From contig NZ_CP055263.1 in NCBI RefSeq assembly GCF_014217835.1, positions 3,599,501 to 3,663,500 on the forward strand: a stretch of DNA of 64,000 bases. The letters run 5' to 3'. A program made the position numbers and the translations under genes. The stretch comes from Metabacillus sp. KUDC1714. Lineage in GTDB: Bacteria; Bacillota; Bacilli; Bacillales; Bacillaceae. This document shows positions 55,064-63,763 of the stretch, in pieces; position 1 is the first letter of the stretch; each line of letters opens with the position of its first letter. The notes beneath the pieces were generated by a model. The model did not search any database. It worked only from the letters and a program-made list of their open reading frames with translations, and was not told the origin of the DNA.

Positions 55064-55102
55064 CAAAATGAGCTATCATTATTACATGTGGCTCATTTTT
55101 TT
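55064..55102 (+). terminator. Terminator after the Gln-rich gene
   Basis: AAAATGAGC and GCTCATTTT form a 9-bp stem followed by T residues. Confidence 0.8.
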
Positions 55103-55281
55103 ATTTTGAAACTTCTGTCCAAACTATTTTCCTTTTATTTTTTTACTGTTGTCATAACATCTACTATTATTACAATACCGTAACTTTACATATTTATAAC
55201 AAGCATTTACTATAAATTGGTAAAGGTAGGGAGAACAATACAATAATTAGTAAGTTTAAACTAAACGAAAGGAGCAAAAAT

Positions 55282-55782
55282 ATGGTATTGAAAATAGAAG
55301 AAATTAAAGTAATCGACAAAGAAATTGATGAGCTTTCGGAATTATTGAAGCTTGTAGTGGATGATGGTGCATCGATTGGTTTTTTACCACCAATGAAACT
55401 TAACAAGGCAATAAATTATTGGCGGACTGTATTAAAGCCGGATGTGATTTTATTTGTAGCAAGAATAAACAATCAATTGGCAGGTAGTGTTCAATTACAT
55501 TTAGATACAAAGGAAAATGGAAGGCATCGAGCTGAAATTGGCAAACTTATGACCGATCCTCAGTTTAGACGAAATGGAATCGGTCGTTCACTAATGCAAA
55601 AGGCTGAGGACAGAGCAAAACTTGAAAATAGAAGTTTAATTGTTTTGGACACAAGAGAAGGAGATCCATCTAATAATCTATATCAGTCACTTAATTATAT
55701 TGAAGCTGGAAAAATTCCATACTATGCTAAATCGGAAAATGGGGAATTCCATACTACTGTTTTTTATTATAAAAAGATCTAA
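55282..55782 (+). CDS. GNAT-family N-acetyltransferase
   Basis: 166 residues from ATG 55282, after AAAGGAGC. The core is AEIGKLMTDPQFRRNGIGRS then LMQKAEDRA, with the QFRRNGIGRSLM pyrophosphate loop, and LIVLDTREGDPSNNLYQSLNYIEAG. The length is typical of single-domain GNAT enzymes. The substrate is unknown. It is monocistronic with a terminator. Confidence 0.88.
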   Translation: MVLKIEEIKVIDKEIDELSELLKLVVDDGASIGFLPPMKLNKAINYWRTVLKPDVILFVARINNQLAGSVQLHLDTKENGRHRAEIGKLMTDPQFRRNGIGRSLMQKAEDRAKLENRSLIVLDTREGDPSNNLYQSLNYIEAGKIPYYAKSENGEFHTTVFYYKKI

Positions 55783-55817
55783 GCGTTAAAGCTATATTTC
55801 ATTTTAAATAATAGATT

Positions 55818-55857
55818 GAAGGACACAATCAAAAATTTTGATAGTGTTCTTTTTTTT
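55818..55857 (+). terminator. Terminator after the second GNAT gene
   Basis: AGGACAC and GTGTTCT pair with one wobble; inside, TCAAAA and TTTTGA extend the stem. Eight T follow. Confidence 0.8.
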
Positions 55858-56017
55858 AGGCCCTGATAAGGCTAATTTATTTACTTTTAATAGCTAATCG
55901 TTTACCCTATTTATCGTATATTTTCATTCTGATCAGAACTGATATTTAGAAATAATTTATCTTATATATGAATATACCTACTATTTTACTAACTTTATCG
56001 AATGCCTAATAAAATTA

Positions 56018-56046
56018 TTGACTCAACATGAAAGCGCTATTATTAT
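56018..56046 (+). promoter_or_regulatory. Mannanase promoter with cre site in the spacer
   Basis: TTGACT (56018-56023), exactly 17 bp, and TATTAT (56041-56046). The cre-like TGAAAGCGCTATTA (56029-56042) fits the consensus with one mismatch and fills the spacer up to the -10 box, a layout expected for CcpA repression. It lies 228 bp before the mannanase start; the rest of the 415-bp gap shows no gene. Confidence 0.65.
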
Positions 56047-56273
56047 TAATGCTAGCAAATAATATATTTGTTAATGAGTAAGTGACTGGAGGGATGATTA
56101 CAGGTATAGACAGTTGGATTGATTCCATTCTGAGGAAGTATCTTTCATGAGAAAGGTAAACATTACGACCTTTGAAAAGAGACATTTGTAAGAAAAGTAG
56201 AATGAAAGTCCATCAGACTATACCATTCTTACTAATTATGTTTTATTAAAACAAAGAAATGGGAGGTTTTTGA

Positions 56274-58859
56274 ATGAACAAACCTAAAAAACAAGTAATT
56301 CCAGCACTTTTATCAATTCTTTTGTTATTCTCCATGGCGATCCCAACATATGCTAATCACCAGGAATCAGAGCCTGTTTCAACGAAAAAACAATCTCCAA
56401 GTTATGTTGATTTAGTAGATCAAAAGGCTACTAGTCAAACAAAATCACTTTTTGCGTATTTGGAGAGTGTTCGTGGAAATTCCATTTTGTTCGGTCATCA
56501 ACATGCGACAACAGAAGGATCGACCATTTCTGTAAATGATGGGACAGAATCAGAGGTTAACAAGGCAGTTGGAGATTTTCCAGCAGTGTATGGCTGGGAC
56601 ACTTTAAGTCTTGAAGGAAAAGAAAAACCAGGAAAATGGGAAGGGACTCAAGCTGAAAACAGAGATGCATTAATTAATGTAATGAGAATTGCCTATGAAA
56701 AGGGTGGGGTTCTTAACTTAAGTGCCCATATGCCAAATTTCGTTACCGATGGCAGCTTTTACGATACAACAGGAAATGTTGTAACTCACATTTTACCTGG
56801 TGGTAATAAAAATCAGGAGTTCAATGAATACTTAGATATGATTGCTGATTTTGCTAACAATCTAAAAGATAATCAAGGAAATGCGATTCCGGTTGTTTTC
56901 CGTCCTTTCCATGAGCAAAATGGTAGTTGGTTCTGGTGGGGAGCAGCATTTACAACTCCAGCTCAGTATAAGGAAATCTATCGATATACGGTGGAATATT
57001 TACGAGATAAAAAGCGAGTACGTAACTTTTTATATGCGTTTTCTCCGGGGAGTCCATTTAATAATGAAGAAGCTAAATACTTAACAACCTATCCAGGTGA
57101 TGACTATGTCGATATTCTAGGCTTTGATACGTATAACAATGGTGAAGGAACTGAATTATGGCTCAAACAGGTTGTTGAAGATGCTAAATTGATTTCAAAG
57201 ATTGCCGATTCAAAAGGGAAAGTTGCAGCCTTTACTGAATTTGGTTATAGCAATATGAAAGTATCTGGGAATCCAGATATAGAGTGGTTTACAAGATTGT
57301 TAAATGCACTTAAGTCTGATTCAGATGCAAAACGAATGGCTTACATGTTAACATGGGCAAATTTCAGTGCTGAAGGTTCTTTTACACCTTTCCGTGACCA
57401 CCGAACCTATGGTAATCATGAGTTACTAGACGATTTTATCGCATATTACAATGACAGTTATACAGGCTTTAACCGTGAAGTGAGTGGTGCTTATAATATT
57501 GAGGTAAAAACAACAAAGGAAGATGGTATCATTCATACAGCGTCACCAACTGATAAGGCGACGATTAAAAATGCAACAACAACTATTCGTGTTCGTGCTA
57601 TCGATTCTACAGTATCGAAGGTTGTGTATTCTGTTGAAGGTTCAGATAAGGAATATACGCTCAAGTTTAATGCGAAAGAAAACTACTATATGGCTGACTG
57701 GCAGCCAAAGGCTAGTCAAAATGGGAAAACTGTTCAGATAACTGTAAAGGCATATTTAGGAAATGAAGTAGTGTATGAGGAACCGATTTCGGTGAATGTG
57801 GAAGCTAGCGATGTTGTAGCGAAAACCTATGATTTTGATTCTTCGATTGCAGGAATGACATCAGAGGGAACCTATCCTGAATCGATCTCAATGGAGTTAA
57901 GCCATGATAAAAAAACGCTGAACAATGGTGCAGTGAGGTTAGATGTAAATATTCCAGATGCTTCACAAACATGGCAGGAATTGAAGCTTAAAATGGAAAA
58001 CCTAGAACTAACCAATGTTAATAAACTGAAGTATGATGTCTATCTCCCAATTGTAGGAAATGAATCAGCTACTATTCAAGGTGTAGCAACTGTTCCTCCT
58101 AATTCGTCAGAAAAATATGGAATGGGACAATCTAAACGATTAGCAGATTTGGAAAAAGTCAAGATCGGCAATGATGTTTACGGTAAATATCTAGCAGAAA
58201 TCGATTTGAGCTCAGTTGAGGAGCTGGAAGCAGTAACAGAACTTGGGTTATCAATTGTAACAAGTAACTTAAATTATCAGGGGCCAATATTCGTTGATCA
58301 TGTTCAATTATTGAATGATTATAAGGAGCCTGTTCTAGATCCGTTAGTTGTTGATGAATTTGAAGTCTATAATGGAAGTAATGCAAAGCTTGATGAAAAG
58401 TATACAGTTGCGTCACAAGGAGATCCGATAAAGCTTTCTCTTGATCAAGATCATAAAGAATCAGGGGATTATGGATTGAAATATGAATATAACCTCGGTG
58501 GCTCGGGTTATGGAGGTGTGACAAAAATACTTGGTGGTGTAGATTGGTCTGAACAAAATACATTGCAATTTTGGTATACTCCTGATGGGAATGACCAAAA
58601 GCTTGTTATCCAAGTAAAAGCAAATGATGTTTCCTTTGAAGCTTACCCTTCACTAGCAGGTGATGAACCACAACTCATCCAGATTCCATTCAGTACTTTT
58701 GTTGTGGCAACATGGGATACATCCCACACAGGTGAAAAATTAGATGCAGTGAATGCGAAGAAAGTTCAGGAGTTCTCTATATATGTAAATGCGAAAGAAC
58801 CAGGAACGACTTTGTCTAGTGTGCTTTATTTTGATGATATTCGTGTTATAACGGAATAA
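56274..58859 (+). CDS. Secreted GH26 beta-mannanase with C-terminal binding modules
   Basis: 861 residues from ATG 56274, after GGGAGG. A signal peptide (cleavage likely after Ala27 in IPTYA) is followed by a GH26 domain (about 45-405). The acid/base is Glu214 in RPFHEQNGSWFWWG, and the nucleophile Glu322 in FTEFGYS. An Ig-like module (about 415-510) and two beta-sandwich modules (about 520-690 and 700-861), probably carbohydrate-binding, complete it. It should cut beta-1,4-mannan outside the cell. No mannan-oligosaccharide transporter is near. A cre-covered promoter suggests glucose repression. Confidence 0.9.
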   Translation: MNKPKKQVIPALLSILLLFSMAIPTYANHQESEPVSTKKQSPSYVDLVDQKATSQTKSLFAYLESVRGNSILFGHQHATTEGSTISVNDGTESEVNKAVGDFPAVYGWDTLSLEGKEKPGKWEGTQAENRDALINVMRIAYEKGGVLNLSAHMPNFVTDGSFYDTTGNVVTHILPGGNKNQEFNEYLDMIADFANNLKDNQGNAIPVVFRPFHEQNGSWFWWGAAFTTPAQYKEIYRYTVEYLRDKKRVRNFLYAFSPGSPFNNEEAKYLTTYPGDDYVDILGFDTYNNGEGTELWLKQVVEDAKLISKIADSKGKVAAFTEFGYSNMKVSGNPDIEWFTRLLNALKSDSDAKRMAYMLTWANFSAEGSFTPFRDHRTYGNHELLDDFIAYYNDSYTGFNREVSGAYNIEVKTTKEDGIIHTASPTDKATIKNATTTIRVRAIDSTVSKVVYSVEGSDKEYTLKFNAKENYYMADWQPKASQNGKTVQITVKAYLGNEVVYEEPISVNVEASDVVAKTYDFDSSIAGMTSEGTYPESISMELSHDKKTLNNGAVRLDVNIPDASQTWQELKLKMENLELTNVNKLKYDVYLPIVGNESATIQGVATVPPNSSEKYGMGQSKRLADLEKVKIGNDVYGKYLAEIDLSSVEELEAVTELGLSIVTSNLNYQGPIFVDHVQLLNDYKEPVLDPLVVDEFEVYNGSNAKLDEKYTVASQGDPIKLSLDQDHKESGDYGLKYEYNLGGSGYGGVTKILGGVDWSEQNTLQFWYTPDGNDQKLVIQVKANDVSFEAYPSLAGDEPQLIQIPFSTFVVATWDTSHTGEKLDAVNAKKVQEFSIYVNAKEPGTTLSSVLYFDDIRVITE

Positions 58860-58865
58860 GTTTTT

Positions 58866-58895
58866 AAACCCCGCTAGGTTCTTAGCGGGGTTTAA
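58866..58895 (+). terminator. Terminator after the mannanase gene
   Basis: AAACCCCGCTA and TAGCGGGGTTT form a perfect 11-bp stem with a 6-base loop and short T-run. Confidence 0.88.
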
Positions 58896-59063
58896 TTTTA
58901 GAAGCTTATTTTTAGGGTGTTTTTACCTATAAAAGAACTACATTGTTGATGAAAAAAAGATAACAAGGTATGATATTCTTTTCTAATAATGGTGATAACT
59001 ATTATCTTGTTTTTTCAAGTACTGCTTTAAGGAACATAAGATAAGTGAGTGAGGGGGATTAAT

Positions 59064-59336
59064 ATGAAAGATAAACGATTTAAAGTTGCCCATAAGGAAG
59101 CGAAAATAGGTATTGCACTTGTTATCTTTAATTTTATTTGGTGGTTCGGCTTTGCTTATGGATTAGGTTCTGGTGATCCAGCTCATTATAATTACATATT
59201 TGGACTACCTGAATGGTTTTTCTATAGTTGTGTATTAGGGTTTATTGTTATCGGGATTCTTGTTATTTTAGCTGTGAAATTTCTCTTTTCAGATGTACCT
59301 TTTGAAGACGAAGAGGAAAGTGGTGAACGTACTTGA
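59064..59336 (+). CDS. YhdT-family (DUF997) small membrane protein
   Basis: 90 residues from ATG 59064, after GAGGGGGATT; GTG 59049 overlaps that region. Two helices are visible, with the family pattern VAHKEAKIGIALVIFNFIWW, FGFAYGLG and YIFGLPEWFFYSC. YhdT genes lie upstream of panF in many bacteria, as in E. coli, and the stop overlaps the panF start here. It is a probable accessory subunit of the symporter; its mechanism is unknown. Confidence 0.88.
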   Translation: MKDKRFKVAHKEAKIGIALVIFNFIWWFGFAYGLGSGDPAHYNYIFGLPEWFFYSCVLGFIVIGILVILAVKFLFSDVPFEDEEESGERT

Positions 59337-60781
59337 ATTGGGGAGTTATTTTTCCGTTATTATTATTTCTCATTGTAATTTTTTTAATTGGGTTTTGGGC
59401 AAACAAATTTGTTAAATCAACTGATTCATTTCTTCAAGAATATTTTTTAGGAGGAAGGCAGTTAGGTGGATTTGTTTTAGCGATGACAATGATTGCTACG
59501 TATGGAAGTGCTAGTAGCTTTATCGGAGGACCGGGTGTTGCTTATACGAGAGGGCTAGGATGGGTCCTTCTCTCAATGGCTCAGCTTTCGACAGGATATT
59601 TTGTCCTTATGGTGTTAGGTAAGAAGTTTGCGATTATGGCTCGGCAATATAAAGCGATCACCTTAATTGACTTTTTAAAGGAAAGATACCAGAGTCATGC
59701 GGTTGTAATCATTTCTGCAGTAAGTATTATTGTTTTTTTATTTTCAGCAATGGCTGCGCAATGGGTAGGCGGGGCAAGGCTGATAGAATCATTGACAGGG
59801 TTATCTTATACATCCGCATTGTTTATTTTTGCTGTATCTGTGCTTGTTTATGTCATTATTGGAGGATTTAGGGCAGTTGCGTTAACAGATGCGGTTCAAG
59901 GTGTCATTATGTTTATTGGAACTGCTGTGTTGTTAGTTGCTACAATAATTGCTGGCGGTGGAATCCCTAATATTATGGCTGACCTAGTGGCAGAGAATCC
60001 CAACTTAGTTTCGCCTTATGGGGCTGCTAGAGACTTAACACCACTTTATGTTTCTTCATTTTGGATATTAGTTGGAGTCGGGGTTGTTGGTCTTCCGCAA
60101 ATTACGGTCAGAGCGATGTCCTATAAAAACTCTAAAGCAATGCATAAAGCGATTGTGATTGGTACGTTAGTCATTGGATTTATTATGCTGGGAATGCATT
60201 TAATCGGAGTGTTTGCGCGACCGATCTTGCCAGGAATTGAAGTGGGGGATACGGTTATGCCTACACTAACCTTGAAAGTTTTACCCCCATTACTTGCTGG
60301 ACTTGTCCTTGCAGCACCAATGGCGGCAATTATGTCTACAGTAGACTCATTACTAATTTTAGTCAGTTCAGCCATAACAAAGGATATTTATTTGAATTAC
60401 ATTAACCCAAATGCATCAGAGGAACAAGTGAAAAGGACAAGTTTTTGGGTAACGACTATCATTGGCGTATCAGTTGTTTTGTTTGCATTAAGTCCGCCAG
60501 ATTTACTAATATGGTTAAATCTGTTTTCATTTGGTGGATTAGAATCAGTGTTTATTTGGCCGGTCGTGTTTGGACTTTATTGGAGCAAAGGCAATAAGTA
60601 TGGTGCAATTTCATCAATGATAATTGGGATGGGTTCTTATATTATGTTTGACCGTTTATTACCAAATGCACTAGGGATGCATACAGTCGTTTTACCGATT
60701 TTCTTATCTCTTATCGCTTATGTCATCGTAAGTTTAATTTCTCATAAATCTATTCGTACAAAAAAGGCCATTGATTTTTAA
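59333..60781 (+). CDS. panF: Sodium/pantothenate symporter
   Basis: 482 residues from TTG 59333, overlapping the YhdT stop (TTGA). It is a sodium:solute symporter-family protein with about thirteen helices: YFLGGRQLGGFVLAMTMIATYGSASSFIGGPG at the start and the Na+ site region AAPMAAIMSTVDSLLILVSSA. Together with YhdT it matches PanF, which takes up pantothenate for coenzyme A synthesis. Other SSF substrates cannot be excluded by sequence alone. Confidence 0.9.
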   Translation: MNWGVIFPLLLFLIVIFLIGFWANKFVKSTDSFLQEYFLGGRQLGGFVLAMTMIATYGSASSFIGGPGVAYTRGLGWVLLSMAQLSTGYFVLMVLGKKFAIMARQYKAITLIDFLKERYQSHAVVIISAVSIIVFLFSAMAAQWVGGARLIESLTGLSYTSALFIFAVSVLVYVIIGGFRAVALTDAVQGVIMFIGTAVLLVATIIAGGGIPNIMADLVAENPNLVSPYGAARDLTPLYVSSFWILVGVGVVGLPQITVRAMSYKNSKAMHKAIVIGTLVIGFIMLGMHLIGVFARPILPGIEVGDTVMPTLTLKVLPPLLAGLVLAAPMAAIMSTVDSLLILVSSAITKDIYLNYINPNASEEQVKRTSFWVTTIIGVSVVLFALSPPDLLIWLNLFSFGGLESVFIWPVVFGLYWSKGNKYGAISSMIIGMGSYIMFDRLLPNALGMHTVVLPIFLSLIAYVIVSLISHKSIRTKKAIDF

Positions 60782-60797
60782 TCACTGCCTTTTTCTT
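60760..60797 (+). terminator. Terminator overlapping the panF 3' end
   Basis: AAAAAGGC and GCCTTTTT pair over an 18-base loop, followed by CTT. The left arm lies within the last codons of panF. Confidence 0.65.
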
Positions 60798-61026
60798 AAT
60801 TGTTTACCTTATCACCTCATACTTAATTTTATGAATGGATCGTGATATGATATTCATGTAGTAGTTCTCTATTTTTAACTAATTAACTAAGTAAAATATT
60901 CAGAAGGTCTACAAGCCTTTTTGTGGAATAAATATAGAATGGTCTTTTTAAGAGTATGGAATTGTTCCTGAAAATAATTGTTATACGCTTACCGGTCATT
61001 CACAGCTAGAGAAGGGAGGAATCGAG

Positions 61027-62232
61027 TTGGAAAAGAAAGACGTTCCTGTTCTTTGGACGAAATCGTTTATTTTACTTATCATAGGAAACCTATTTCTATT
61101 TATGAGTTTTATGATGCTAATGCCAACCATGCCTCCTCAGGCGAAAGCGCTTGGTGCATCTGACTTACAGATTGGACTTGTCACATCACTTTTTGCTGTT
61201 GCAGCAATTTTTGTCCGGCCATTTGTTGGTTTTGTGTTAGAGTCCAATAGCCGTAAATGGCTTGTTGTTGTTGGAGCTGTAGTTCTACTAATTTTAACGA
61301 TTAGTTACTCCTTTACATACATGATTCTACTATTCCTTGCGGTTCGTTTTATTCACGGGTTTGCCTGGGGAGTGTCAACAACCGTAAATGGTACAGTAGC
61401 GGTTGAACTAGTCCCTTCAAAGAGAATTGGTGAAGGAGTAGGGTATTTTGGCTTATCCGTAACTATTGGGATGATTGTTGCTCCTAGTGTGGGTATCTTT
61501 TTATATCAAAACTTTGGCTTTCAAACACTTATAATTGGTTCTGCAACACTAGGTATGATTGCGATTGTTACATTGGCACTCGGTAAGTATCATACTCCAA
61601 AGTCTGTTCAAGAAAAGACTTTTAATCCTAAGGAGTTTTCTTTTATTAGCGCTTTATTCGATAAAGATAGCTGGTTTCCAGCGGTTGTAACAATTCTATC
61701 TACATTTGGCTACGGAGCAATTGTTACATTTATCGTCATTTTTGGAGAAGAGCGTGGTATTGATCAAATCTTTTTATATTATTTCTGTAATGCGATTATG
61801 GCTACTATTGCTCGCCCTATTTCAGGGAAATGGTTTGATTCTAAGGGACCTTGGTCATTGATTGTTGTCTGTGCAGTGTTAACAATTGCAGGGCTGTGGG
61901 TTTTATCATACACTTATTCTGTTGGGATGCTTATTTTAGCAGGGTGTATATTTGGGGCAGGCTATGGATCAATGCTACCAGCACTCCAAGCTTGGGTATT
62001 ATCAAAAACCAAGCCTGAGCAACGTGGTATTGCCAATGGCATGTATTATTCATCTATTGATTTAGGAATCGGTTTAAGTGCCATTCTTTTGGGTGTTGTA
62101 TCTTCATATGTAGAATTAGGTACTGTCTTTCAAATTTCCAGTATTTGTTTTGTCATTGTCATAATGATGACAATGATTGATTACCGAAAACAAAAGCAAG
62201 TTAAGAAAAAACAATCAACAGCTACTGTTTAA
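61027..62232 (+). CDS. MFS transporter
   Basis: 401 residues from TTG 61027, after GAAGGGAGGAATCGAG. Twelve helices in two halves are visible, with the MFS loop motif RPFVGFVLESNSRKWLVVVG after helix 2 and RPISGKWFDSKGPW in the second half. The group matches drug or metabolite exporters of the YfkF/YwoG-like kind in bacilli; the substrate is open. It is monocistronic with a shared convergent terminator. Confidence 0.88.
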   Translation: MEKKDVPVLWTKSFILLIIGNLFLFMSFMMLMPTMPPQAKALGASDLQIGLVTSLFAVAAIFVRPFVGFVLESNSRKWLVVVGAVVLLILTISYSFTYMILLFLAVRFIHGFAWGVSTTVNGTVAVELVPSKRIGEGVGYFGLSVTIGMIVAPSVGIFLYQNFGFQTLIIGSATLGMIAIVTLALGKYHTPKSVQEKTFNPKEFSFISALFDKDSWFPAVVTILSTFGYGAIVTFIVIFGEERGIDQIFLYYFCNAIMATIARPISGKWFDSKGPWSLIVVCAVLTIAGLWVLSYTYSVGMLILAGCIFGAGYGSMLPALQAWVLSKTKPEQRGIANGMYYSSIDLGIGLSAILLGVVSSYVELGTVFQISSICFVIVIMMTMIDYRKQKQVKKKQSTATV

Positions 62233-62249
62233 AAATGTTAACGAATTAC

Positions 62250-62297
62250 AAAAAGAAGGAGAGAACCAAGTGAAAATTGGTCCTCTCCTTCTTTTTA
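62250..62297. terminator. Bidirectional terminator between MFS and SRPBCC genes
   Basis: AAAAAGAAGGAGAG..ACCAA and TTGG.CCTCTCCTTCTTTTT form a very stable, nearly perfect stem with A- and T-runs at both ends. Confidence 0.9.
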
Positions 62298-62726
62298 ATT
62301 TCCCATTAATTTTTTAAGCCGCTTATAATCAGAGGTAACAGAGTGTTTGACCATTGCCTTCAATAAACCTTCAGCAACTTTAAAAAATTTACTTGCATCA
62401 CCTTCGACAATAGCTGATACTTTTGTACCAGCAGCTTTAGGTTCAACAATCCGTGTTACCGTAATCGGGAATGAACTCTCAACACTATTAATTTTAATCA
62501 AATGATCTTTTTCAAACTGAATCACTTCAAAAGACGTATAAATTTTTTTACCTAAAAATGTAGCAACTTGTTCATACGTTGAGCCCTTTTGCAAAGGACC
62601 ATCTGATGTAAAAGTAGCTTCAAGCATGCCACCTTGCCATTTAGGGTTGTTTTCAAAGTTTGCAATATAAGCAAAAATCTCTTGATGTGGTTTATTGATG
62701 TTAACCGACACATTTACTTTTATCAT
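62295..62726 (-). CDS. SRPBCC (START-like) family protein
   Basis: 143 residues from ATG 62726. It begins VNVSVNINKPHQEIFAYIANFENNPKWQGGML and carries the Gly-rich turn LQKGSTYEQV, as usual for polyketide-cyclase-like SRPBCC proteins that bind hydrophobic ligands. It starts eight bases after the stop of the ArsR-SRPBCC fusion gene, so both lie in one operon. The function and ligand are unknown. Confidence 0.85.
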   Translation of the reverse strand: MIKVNVSVNINKPHQEIFAYIANFENNPKWQGGMLEATFTSDGPLQKGSTYEQVATFLGKKIYTSFEVIQFEKDHLIKINSVESSFPITVTRIVEPKAAGTKVSAIVEGDASKFFKVAEGLLKAMVKHSVTSDYKRLKKLMGN

Positions 62727-62734
62727 CTGATCAC

Positions 62735-63535
62735 CTATGATTGTCTTTCTTCAGGAAGTTTGCCAGTTTCAACATACTCCTTTAAAAAGCTACCTAATAA
62801 TTCCTCCCAGCCATGACTATGCATATCTTTCCAATTCGGATCTAGCAGACCTGCTGCTGTATGAGAAAGCTTTAATAAAGTAGAGTTTACTTTTTCCTCT
62901 AATTTAAATGAGTAAGCACTGTTAACCGCACCACGCATTCCTAATAAACCATTTAAACGAATTTCTTCGTAAGCTTTCACATACGTAACAGTCCCCCAAA
63001 TTGCACCTTCGCCATTACCTGCATCTTCAAGAAAGCTTCCTCCGACTTTAGGATCAAGGGTCAATATAGACTCTTGTCCAAATAAACGATATGCCCACCA
63101 TTGATTGATATCTTTCGTTAACGAAGTAAATACCGTTTGACGATCTGCCTCAATCATTACCTCTTGCTCAATTTGAAAAGTATCATGCTTTAATGCTTGT
63201 TCCATTTGTTCATTTCTCCTCTCAGCTACTTGTTTTAATTTTAAAATTGAAGCGACATCGCTTGCTTGATATTTACTTACCCAGCGATCGTACATCTGTT
63301 GAAGGGGGACGACATTTATGAAGTTTAGTCGTGTGCGACCCTCTCTTCGAATTAAAATTAAGCTTGCCTCTTCTAATAAATTTAAATGCTTCATTACTGC
63401 AAATCTCGTAACATCCTGAAAACAGTTATTTAGCTCACCTGTTGTTCTTGGTCCATCCTTTAAAAAGTCTAAGATTTGTCTTCTAATCGGATGACCAAGT
63501 GCTTTGAAAATGTTCGTAAGTTGCTCGTCAATCAT
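62735..63535 (-). CDS. ArsR-type regulator fused to an SRPBCC (AHSA1-like) domain
   Basis: 266 residues from ATG 63535, nine bases after AAGG; ATG 63544 touches that site. Residues 1-95 form an ArsR winged helix (IFKALGHPIRRQILDFLKDG, TRFAVMKHLNLLEEASLILI, RREGRTRLNF). No metal-binding Cys pair is visible. Residues about 120-260 are an SRPBCC domain (EVMIEADRQTVFTSLTKDIN, GGSFLEDAGNGEG). The fusion suggests a one-component sensor for a hydrophobic ligand. A double palindrome just upstream is a good operator candidate. Confidence 0.88.
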   Translation of the reverse strand: MIDEQLTNIFKALGHPIRRQILDFLKDGPRTTGELNNCFQDVTRFAVMKHLNLLEEASLILIRREGRTRLNFINVVPLQQMYDRWVSKYQASDVASILKLKQVAERRNEQMEQALKHDTFQIEQEVMIEADRQTVFTSLTKDINQWWAYRLFGQESILTLDPKVGGSFLEDAGNGEGAIWGTVTYVKAYEEIRLNGLLGMRGAVNSAYSFKLEEKVNSTLLKLSHTAAGLLDPNWKDMHSHGWEELLGSFLKEYVETGKLPEERQS

Positions 63536-63562
63536 GCTACTCATCCTTAATTTTAAAAATAA

Positions 63563-63603
63563 GTTACCATTTGGTCACATTTAATTCGTGACTAAATAGT
63601 AAC
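63563..63603. promoter_or_regulatory. Double-palindrome operator upstream of the ArsR-SRPBCC gene
   Basis: GTTACCATTTGGTCAC (63563-63578) and GTGACTAAATAGTAAC (63588-63603) are inverted copies with 14 of 16 positions paired. Each copy is also palindromic by itself (GTKACY-N4-RGTMAC), and their centres are 25 bp apart. It starts 28 bp upstream of the gene's first codon, where an autoregulatory operator is expected. Confidence 0.6.
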
Positions 63604-63719
63604 ATAAAAGGGGTTTGTAAAACAAATGGGAAAAAATGGTGAACTAACTCAACCCAATCTGCATGAAAAATGATTTATATGTAGGAGTATTTGCTTATTA
63701 AAAAAGGGGAATAAGGACA

Positions 63720-63745
63720 TAAAAAAGACCGTCCACTGACAGTCC
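63720..63745 (-). terminator. Terminator after the SigH-like gene
   Basis: On the minus strand GACTGTC and GACGGTC pair with one wobble, followed by six T. Confidence 0.7.
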
Positions 63746-63763
63746 TGTACTAAAATATATTGA

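Noticed and set aside
60978..61163. Forward 61-codon frame overlapping the MFS gene start
   Set aside because: It is out of frame with the MFS gene, which has the better ribosome site and conserved sequence.
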